Below the pieces are notes generated by a model. That model was given only the letters and a program-made list of their open reading frames with translations. It was not told the origin of the DNA and did not search any database. From Lachnospiraceae bacterium (GTDB lineage Bacteria; Bacillota; Clostridia; Lachnospirales; Lachnospiraceae): a DNA stretch of 39,633 bases. The position numbers and the translations under genes are program-made. Positions within the stretch are counted from its first letter, which is position 1, and every line of letters starts with the position of its first letter. The stretch covers positions 1 through 39,633 of the forward strand of contig VSNM01000041.1 of NCBI GenBank assembly GCA_009774245.1. Direction: 5' to 3'. Below, piece by piece: positions 34,109-39,633 of the stretch.

Positions 34109-35053
34109 TTAGTATTCATAATCCACATACTCCGTATCCTTGCGGAGCTTGCCATGAACAACCTCACTTCTGTACTCGCTCGTGTCGTCGATCTGGTACT
34201 TAATGCCCTTCCTGTGATCGGCCATAATATTCCTCTGATTATCTGTCAGGGAATTGGGAATCTCCGCTTCCGTGATCATGATGTCCGCCACCTGTGTGAC
34301 CGGCGCATAGGCAAATTCACTGAACTCCGTGTAATACGTATTCATCAGCACGAAACTGCCTGTATCAATATCAGATGGATATATGTCGACAGCCTTGTCA
34401 TATCCTGTCTTGAACTGGAAGATTGCAAGCTGCCCCTTTAGCTCAATATCATTGTCAAACAAATACTGTATTGTCCTGTCTCCAAAGTCATTGACTGACA
34501 CGTTTGTCGTGACATTGAGATTGATGTCCTCCTTGAGCTTATCCTCGTAGAGCATCTTAAAAGACACGCCAAGATCATCATTGATCTTGGTATACAGAAT
34601 CACCTTCTTACCCACGTAACTGTTGTAGATGTCTTTCTTGATCACCTTCTGCTTATTCAGCGTCAGATACACAAACTCATAACCCAGCTCAGCTGCGGTT
34701 CTCTGCGCGTCCGCGATCTGATGGTCCTCGTTATTCTTGATCCCGATCGCACCAGCCGATGTGACAGAATCCATCTTCACATAACAGATCACGCCGATAT
34801 TGATTCTATACCATCCATTGGAATACGCGCCTATCACCCGCACCGGAATATTAGGACCGATGGTTGTCAGAACTGTTGACGTATAAGTAGGTTCCGCGTA
34901 TACTACACAGTTATCCTTTGTGTAGTACGTATCCTGCATTGCCGTATACGTAGGGCCCTTGGCATATGTCGTCATATCTGTACATACAGGCGTGCACAAC
35001 ACCGCAACAGCCATCATCAAAGCCACGGCTTTCTTCTTAAAATCTTTGCGCAT
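34109..35053 (-). CDS. secreted protein with SH3-like domain and unknown C-terminal region
   Basis: The 314-residue protein has a signal peptide (about 1-31). Residues about 42-100 look like a bacterial SH3 domain (NCVVYAEPTYTSTVLTTIG, then VRVIGAYSNGWYRINIG and VICYVKMDSV), a fold that often binds peptidoglycan or peptides. The remaining 200 residues match nothing I know. They contain an NVTTNVSVNDFGDRTIQYLF stretch and are rich in Asp, Tyr and Thr. It is the last gene of the surface string, 18 bp after the LRR gene, and ends before a clear terminator. Confidence 0.75.
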   Translation of the reverse strand: MRKDFKKKAVALMMAVAVLCTPVCTDMTTYAKGPTYTAMQDTYYTKDNCVVYAEPTYTSTVLTTIGPNIPVRVIGAYSNGWYRINIGVICYVKMDSVTSAGAIGIKNNEDHQIADAQRTAAELGYEFVYLTLNKQKVIKKDIYNSYVGKKVILYTKINDDLGVSFKMLYEDKLKEDINLNVTTNVSVNDFGDRTIQYLFDNDIELKGQLAIFQFKTGYDKAVDIYPSDIDTGSFVLMNTYYTEFSEFAYAPVTQVADIMITEAEIPNSLTDNQRNIMADHRKGIKYQIDDTSEYRSEVVHGKLRKDTEYVDYEY

Positions 35054-35071
35054 CTCATAACCCCCTTATTA

Positions 35072-36454
35072 TCAATAATTCTCGATCTTTATCCCTTCCG
35101 GAAATGAGCTGGTCTGGTAGGAACATCTTGAATTAATTGTTACTTCCTTGAACACAGCATTTGCAAATGCAGAGGCGCCAATACTGAGCGTATTCTTCGG
35201 TATGGATACAGTCGCAAGCGCAGTACATCCATTAAACGCGCTATCTCCAATGCTGATCACAGACTTCGGAAATGTCACTTCCGTGATACCTGTACAGCCT
35301 GAAAATGCTGCCTCGGGAATCGCCTCAAGCCCTGACCTGATCTCAAGCGTCTTGATACCTGTGCAACCCTGAAAAGCATTATCGATCATCGTCTGCATCG
35401 TGCCGGGCAGTCTGACATCCGTGATCGCGGTACAGCCTTCAAACGCGCTCTCCCCGATAAACTCCAGCTCATTCGGCCACCGCTCCAGCGCCATCGCCGT
35501 ACAGCCGGTAAACGCTTCCTTCTCCACTCTCTTCAGCGAGGAGGGCAGTCTTGTCATCTCCATCTTGCTGCAGTTGTTGAAGGCCTGCTCCTCAATGATC
35601 TCGATATCGCTTGTGAGTCTGACCGTCTTGAGATCCGTGCATTCGTTAAACGCCTTCTTGCCAATCTTTGTCACGCCATCCGGTATGGTGATACGCGCCA
35701 GCTTTGAACAGCTGTCAAATACGCCTTCCCCCATCTCCGTCAAACGGTCCGGCAAAGTGACGTCAACCAGAAGCTCGCTGCTCTTAAATACATTTTTTCC
35801 TAACTTCTCCACCGTATCAGGAAGCGATACGCGCACAAGCGTCTTGGAACTGGCAAACGCCGAATCCCGAATCTCCGTAACCGGCTGGCCGTCGATCGTC
35901 TCCGGCACATCAAGCGTCGCCGCGCTGCCGACGTATTTCTTGATCGATACATGATCCTGATACAGCGTGTATTCATACTCGCTGTTCTTCTTCTCCTCCG
36001 GTTTCACTTCTTCTGTGCTCGATTCTTCCGACTCTGACTCTTCCTCTGTGGGACTCTCCAGGAAATAGTCATGGCTGCCGTTCCTGTTTCCATCCACCGA
36101 ACCATTGGTTCTCGGACTGTCCGATGTACCTGCAGAAGAGGAAACGCCTGTCGTCGTTCTCTGCGCCTCCGCTGCCTCCCTCGAAGCAGCGGCGGACGAT
36201 TCATCCTCAAACACCTGCATCGCCTGTGCATAATTGTCCTGTGAATCCTCGATCAGGGACTGTATCTCCGATGGAAACTCACCGTCTGCCAGCAATTCCT
36301 CTCCTGTCTCCGTCTCTGTCGAAGTCTCTGAGACAACCTCTGTCGAAGTCTCTGGCTCTGCGCCGATCACTCCCGTCTTATTCAGATACATCCCCAGCAG
36401 GATAGCAAATGCAACAGTGCATCCGCCCACCATTCCCCAAAAAAGTTTTTCCAT
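35072..36454 (-). CDS. membrane-anchored leucine-rich-repeat protein, BspA type (LRR_5)
   Basis: From the ATG at 36454 (GGGAG site upstream) the protein has 460 residues. A hydrophobic N-terminal helix (about 4-25) serves as signal anchor. Residues about 30-165 are low-complexity Ser/Thr/Glu. From about 180 a run of some ten LRR_5 repeats follows with the pattern AFxxCTxLxxVxLPxxLxxIGxxAF, for example ALVSIP-like blocks near GKNVFKSSELLVDVTLPDRL and SAFNGCTALATVSIPKNTLS. BspA-type repeats are found in surface proteins that bind host or microbial ligands. The start is only 4 bp after the stop of the next LRR gene. Confidence 0.88.
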   Translation of the reverse strand: MEKLFWGMVGGCTVAFAILLGMYLNKTGVIGAEPETSTEVVSETSTETETGEELLADGEFPSEIQSLIEDSQDNYAQAMQVFEDESSAAASREAAEAQRTTTGVSSSAGTSDSPRTNGSVDGNRNGSHDYFLESPTEEESESEESSTEEVKPEEKKNSEYEYTLYQDHVSIKKYVGSAATLDVPETIDGQPVTEIRDSAFASSKTLVRVSLPDTVEKLGKNVFKSSELLVDVTLPDRLTEMGEGVFDSCSKLARITIPDGVTKIGKKAFNECTDLKTVRLTSDIEIIEEQAFNNCSKMEMTRLPSSLKRVEKEAFTGCTAMALERWPNELEFIGESAFEGCTAITDVRLPGTMQTMIDNAFQGCTGIKTLEIRSGLEAIPEAAFSGCTGITEVTFPKSVISIGDSAFNGCTALATVSIPKNTLSIGASAFANAVFKEVTINSRCSYQTSSFPEGIKIENY

Positions 36455-36458
36455 CTTG

Positions 36459-38369
36459 TTATCTCCCAAAATCCTCCTCTGAAATCTGCGTGCCATAAAA
36501 TGCACCACGGACAACAGTTTTCAAGCCTTCACAGCCTGTCAGACCTGTCAATGCGCTGCAGTTGCGGAAAGCCTCAGCACAGATCTTATTCACAGAGGCG
36601 GGAACTGCCACATCGAGTATCTCCGTGTGCCCCTTAAAGGCCTCTGAACCAATCTGCTTAACGCCATCAGGTATCTCCACATGCGCTGCGTCTCCCCTGT
36701 ATGCCAGCAGGATACCGTCGCCCACAATCAGGAAATCGTCATCGGACGCACCGTTTTTCCAGTCGCTCATCCAGGCTGTTCCCTCAAACGCTTTCGTGCC
36801 GATATCCGTAACTGTATCCGGTATCGTCACATCTGCAAGATTTGCGCAGGACATGAACGCACCGTATTCGATCTCCGTAACACTGTCCGGAATGACGATG
36901 GACTTTAATCCACTCTGTGCAAATGCCAGCCGTCCTATCGTCTTAATATTCTCACTAATGTCATAATTTGTCAAATCATTCTGCTTATAAAATTTTCTCT
37001 GCGGGATGCTGTCGCTGTCCGCAGTACTGCCATTCTGAACATTGACCGTTATCGAAGAAGCCGTGTCCGCCTCCTCCTGCGCGCCTGAAATCGTCTGATC
37101 TTCACCGTCAGAAGGATCAGCAACAACGTCCGCTTTCACACCGCCGGGAATCCCATACACCTGTCCCCTGTGATTATCCATCAGCACAACCGCCCTGCCT
37201 GCCACGATCACAGTCTTACCGATCACATCGTCCTTCTCAGGAACATCAAGCGGATGAATATAGCCTTCCGTACTCTGAAATCCGGAAGAGCTCTGCCCGC
37301 CGCCCTGCTCTGTATCGCCAGCAGCCGTATCGTCTGCGGGTGTTGTTGTAGTCGTTGCTGTTGTTGTAGTCGTTGTCGTCGTAGTAGTCGTTGTCGTACT
37401 GCCATCAGAGCTGTCACCCACATCGGGCTTCTCCTCAAGGCCTGCATTGCTGTCCATAAAGTCTGTCGGATACTCTGCCTCATAGATGACAGGAATACTA
37501 TTCTTCTGGCCAAAAGTATCTGCTGTGCTGGATTTGCTCGTGTAAATCTTCAGATTCGGACTGCCTGAAAACGCTTTCTTGTCGATATTCACCACCGACG
37601 CCGGTATCACTACCTGCTTCAGATTCGCATTGTTTGCAAGCGCCCTCTCACCGATGCCAGTCGTCGGATTCTGAATCACGGCGTTCTCCACGCTTCCCAT
37701 GCTGGACATCGCCTGCTTGGGAATACTTGCAACCTTGTCGGAAACCATCACATTTTTCGTATTCTGCAGATTCCAGAATGCGTAAGTATCAATTTGTTCC
37801 ACAGTATCAGGCATCACATAATTGTCGCCCTCCCGCGCGGGAAGCACCTGATACAGCATTGTCATATTTCCGTTGTATATTGCCCCATTATAATACGTAA
37901 GGTACTCGTTATCCCCATCGATCGAGACTGTCGCAAGACTGTCACAGTTGGTAAAGACGCCTGAGCCCCATGAACGCACATTTTCTCCGATCTCAACGGA
38001 TGTAAGAGCTGTACAGCCCTCAAAAGCGCCCGGTCCCACCTTCTCCACACTGTCAGGAAGAATCACGCCTGTGAGCGCTGTACAGTTTTTGAATGCATTG
38101 TATGATATCTGAGTGACAGAATCAGGGATCGTGAGACTTGTCAGCGTCTCATTCCCTGAAAATGCCTCGTCACCGATTGTCGTGATCGTATCCGGAAGAT
38201 TGACATACGTGTCCGTTCCCAGATATTTTGTCAGTGTCGTTCCATTGATGCGGAACCTGTCATCCTCCGCGGCTGTCACTCCGCCGCCGATTCCCCTGGC
38301 AACAGTCACAATCGCAAGGATTCCCAGTACTGCCAAGCTTGTGATGGCAATGGTATGTATTCTTTTCAT
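36459..38369 (-). CDS. secreted LRR_5 (BspA-like) protein with poly-threonine linker
   Basis: From the ATG at 38369 (AAGGAG 6 nt upstream) it has 636 residues. A signal or anchor helix (about 5-25) is followed by an LRR_5 block (about 45-300; TIGDEAFSGNETLTSLTIPD and so on). A linker of 13 Thr, one Ala and 5 Thr follows near residue 335, then a low-complexity acidic region to about 470. A second LRR_5 block (about 485-625) closes the protein. A Thr tract of this kind is a likely O-glycosylation or spacer region. Two LRR blocks around a linker suggest two binding faces. No wall-sorting signal is seen, so the N-terminal helix probably holds it at the membrane. Confidence 0.87.
   Translation of the reverse strand: MKRIHTIAITSLAVLGILAIVTVARGIGGGVTAAEDDRFRINGTTLTKYLGTDTYVNLPDTITTIGDEAFSGNETLTSLTIPDSVTQISYNAFKNCTALTGVILPDSVEKVGPGAFEGCTALTSVEIGENVRSWGSGVFTNCDSLATVSIDGDNEYLTYYNGAIYNGNMTMLYQVLPAREGDNYVMPDTVEQIDTYAFWNLQNTKNVMVSDKVASIPKQAMSSMGSVENAVIQNPTTGIGERALANNANLKQVVIPASVVNIDKKAFSGSPNLKIYTSKSSTADTFGQKNSIPVIYEAEYPTDFMDSNAGLEEKPDVGDSSDGSTTTTTTTTTTTTTATTTTTPADDTAAGDTEQGGGQSSSGFQSTEGYIHPLDVPEKDDVIGKTVIVAGRAVVLMDNHRGQVYGIPGGVKADVVADPSDGEDQTISGAQEEADTASSITVNVQNGSTADSDSIPQRKFYKQNDLTNYDISENIKTIGRLAFAQSGLKSIVIPDSVTEIEYGAFMSCANLADVTIPDTVTDIGTKAFEGTAWMSDWKNGASDDDFLIVGDGILLAYRGDAAHVEIPDGVKQIGSEAFKGHTEILDVAVPASVNKICAEAFRNCSALTGLTGCEGLKTVVRGAFYGTQISEEDFGR
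37336..37399 (-). repeat. threonine-codon microsatellite inside the LRR gene
   Basis: About 20 codons of ACA, ACG and ACT with a single GCA, partly periodic (ACGACTACAACAAC recurs). It encodes the poly-Thr linker. All units are multiples of three, so length changes would keep the frame. Confidence 0.7.
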
Positions 38370-38393
38370 ATTGGTCTCCTTTTTGATGCGCAC

Positions 38394-38431
38394 AGCCGCA
38401 AAAGGAAGTATGCTACTTCGTAGCTGCGGCT
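38394..38431. other. imperfect stem-loop between surface genes
   Basis: AGCCGCA (38394-38400) pairs with TGCGGCT (38425-38431); an inner AAGTA/TACTT stem lies between. No T run follows in either direction. It lies between the wall-anchored protein and the LRR gene and could be an RNA processing or partial termination site. Confidence 0.4.
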
Positions 38432-38445
38432 GGCGCGATACATGT

Positions 38446-39633
38446 TTATGCTGCCCTATATTTTCTGCGCTTCCGTCCGTCGCTCAGGACAAACAGTAAG
38501 ATCGAAACGCATGCCATGCCGATCGCCGCAAACCACTTCGGATGAATCGGATCACCCGTCGCCGGCGTCGAGTCAAGCATCTGACCTGCGATCAGGTTAT
38601 TGGTATCCACATAGATCACATACGGCGAGAAATGAGGCGGTACGAATGAGATACATGCGATACCGTCAATCGTCGTAAATCTCGGTGTGAGCTGCTGTAA
38701 GTTGCCATTGTCTGCCGCTGCGACGCGCGCATTGCCGCCGTACTGAATCAGTACATCCGGAATCGGCATCGTCACTGTAATATTTAACCCTGTCGTATCC
38801 GTGATCTTATTCTGACCAGTCGAATCATAAAGTGAGATATCCATCGGCAGGTATGCCAGCCCGTTCAGCGAGCCATATGTGTTTGTGAGCGCCTGCTCCG
38901 CCGCCGCTGTCGCCTCCGGAGACTCTGTGATTCTGACAATAAAATTGTCTGTGGAACCACTTACCGCCAGAGAAGCCACATCCGTATTGGAGATACCGTT
39001 CTTTGTGATATAAATTCTATTGCCGTCATTGTTGTTTGTCGTTCCGTTTGTATTGCTGACAGTACCGTTTGTACCCGTCGTCGATGTCGAGCTGCTCGGC
39101 CTGTTGTTCACTGTATTTGTCGTGGTATTCGTACCCGGTCTCCTTGACGGGCCATCATCATCGTCATCATCATCATCTGACCGCACTTTGTAATTTGCCG
39201 TCACTGTCACATCCGCTGCCGGCATCACGAAGGATGTCGACACAGAGTTCGCGTTGGCAAATCCCAGACCGGAATTGTTGGTCGTCCATCTGGAGAATAC
39301 CCTGCTCGATGACTCCGGCGCGTTCGCTGTGATATTGACTGTCGCGCCTGCCGCATACTCACCGCTGCCTGAACCATAGTTTACGGTTACCTTGTATTTA
39401 CCTGTCGCGCTGCCGCTGTTGCCGCCTGAGAAGTTTGCTGTCACTGTCACGTTGGACGATGGCATCACGAAGGTCGTCGATGCTGAATTTGCATTCGCAA
39501 GGCTCACGCCCGTAGTGCTGGTCGTCCAGTTCGCGAAGGTCTGACCTGTCGGCGGTGTATTGGCTGTGATCGTCACTGTCGCGCCCGGCTGATAATTACC
39601 GCCGCCTGTACCATTGTTGACTGTTACCGTGTA
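38446..39633 (-). CDS. wall-anchored surface protein with InlB-like repeats (5' end outside window)
   Basis: The frame is open to the window edge; 395 residues are visible. Two tandem repeats of about 68-69 residues (39633-39430 and 39396-39190) share GATVxITANxP, W-TT, FANANSxSTxFVMP and VTVTAN, which fits the divergent InlB B-repeat group. An Asp run (8 Asp) and a Thr/Asn/Ser-rich linker follow, then a globular region of about 150 residues with no known domain. The end reads LDSTPATGDPIHPKW, a hydrophobic stretch, and RKRRK. This is the pattern of a variant sortase signal (TPATG in place of LPxTG). It is the upstream gene of the surface string in this window. Confidence 0.82.
   Translation of the reverse strand, partial: YTVTVNNGTGGGNYQPGATVTITANTPPTGQTFANWTTSTTGVSLANANSASTTFVMPSSNVTVTANFSGGNSGSATGKYKVTVNYGSGSGEYAAGATVNITANAPESSSRVFSRWTTNNSGLGFANANSVSTSFVMPAADVTVTANYKVRSDDDDDDDDGPSRRPGTNTTTNTVNNRPSSSTSTTGTNGTVSNTNGTTNNNDGNRIYITKNGISNTDVASLAVSGSTDNFIVRITESPEATAAAEQALTNTYGSLNGLAYLPMDISLYDSTGQNKITDTTGLNITVTMPIPDVLIQYGGNARVAAADNGNLQQLTPRFTTIDGIACISFVPPHFSPYVIYVDTNNLIAGQMLDSTPATGDPIHPKWFAAIGMACVSILLFVLSDGRKRRKYRAA

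Noticed and set aside
37336..37399. Possible CRISPR or tandem-repeat array
   Set aside because: Units are codon-scale and in frame within a gene; there are no spacers.
37223..37513. Minus-strand ORF over the Thr tract
   Set aside because: Another frame of the LRR gene with Gln/Arg-rich repeats produced by the Thr codon tract.
38394..38431. Stem-loop as an intrinsic terminator
   Set aside because: No T run on either strand, and an inner mismatch-rich part; listed only as a structure.

Overview
The window looks like a chromosome segment of an anaerobic, low-to-mid GC Firmicute, most likely a Lachnospiraceae (Clostridium cluster XIVa) gut bacterium. The evidence is a Re-type citrate synthase beside an NADP isocitrate dehydrogenase, a scpA-scpB pair behind a sporulation-type D,D-carboxypeptidase, an alr-mazF pair, Rex, a YesM-type kinase, BspA-like leucine-rich-repeat proteins and a TPATGD-type sorting signal. 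This assignment rests on gene content and remembered family distributions; no search was run. No rRNA, tRNA or CRISPR array was seen.

Layout. 1-5.5 kb is a damaged accessory patch: an FtsX-type permease interrupted by a frameshift near base 60, a secreted serine hydrolase with an unusually short N-terminus, and a sugar-type solute-binding protein gene whose 5' end was lost by an out-of-frame junction with the preceding kinase gene. 5.4-12.2 kb (minus strand) is one long gene string: D,D-carboxypeptidase, metallophosphoesterase, scpA, scpB, a TetR-Hpt fusion protein, a stand-alone receiver domain and a YesM-like histidine kinase. 12.4-21.2 kb is minus-strand housekeeping: CmpB-like membrane protein, rpsU, an OGG-type glycosylase, yebC, a CNNM/CBS protein, mazF, alr, nnr, a coiled-coil protein and rex. 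21.4-24.4 kb is a plus-strand pair (ABC-F ATPase, 5'-3' exonuclease) divergent from rex.

24.5-29.7 kb holds the citrate branch (Re-citrate synthase, FCD-type GntR regulator, isocitrate dehydrogenase) and an intracellular subtilase. It also holds two copies of a roughly 280-290 bp element, each with a conserved leader, a 45-47 codon ORF and a covarying terminator-like hairpin. 29.7-33.9 kb is a MacB-like exporter operon in which a membrane-anchored CARDB-like protein sits where a MacA-type adaptor would be expected. 34.1-39.6 kb is a surface-protein gene string: SH3-like secreted protein, two LRR proteins and a wall-anchored repeat protein that runs off the window.

The most unusual item is the TetR-Hpt fusion at 7712-8671, next to a lone receiver and a sensor kinase. 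Together they could be a phosphorelay in which an Hpt domain, not a receiver, is tied to the DNA-binding output. Second is the two-copy small-ORF element. Third is the set of gene-disrupting junctions in the first 5.5 kb.
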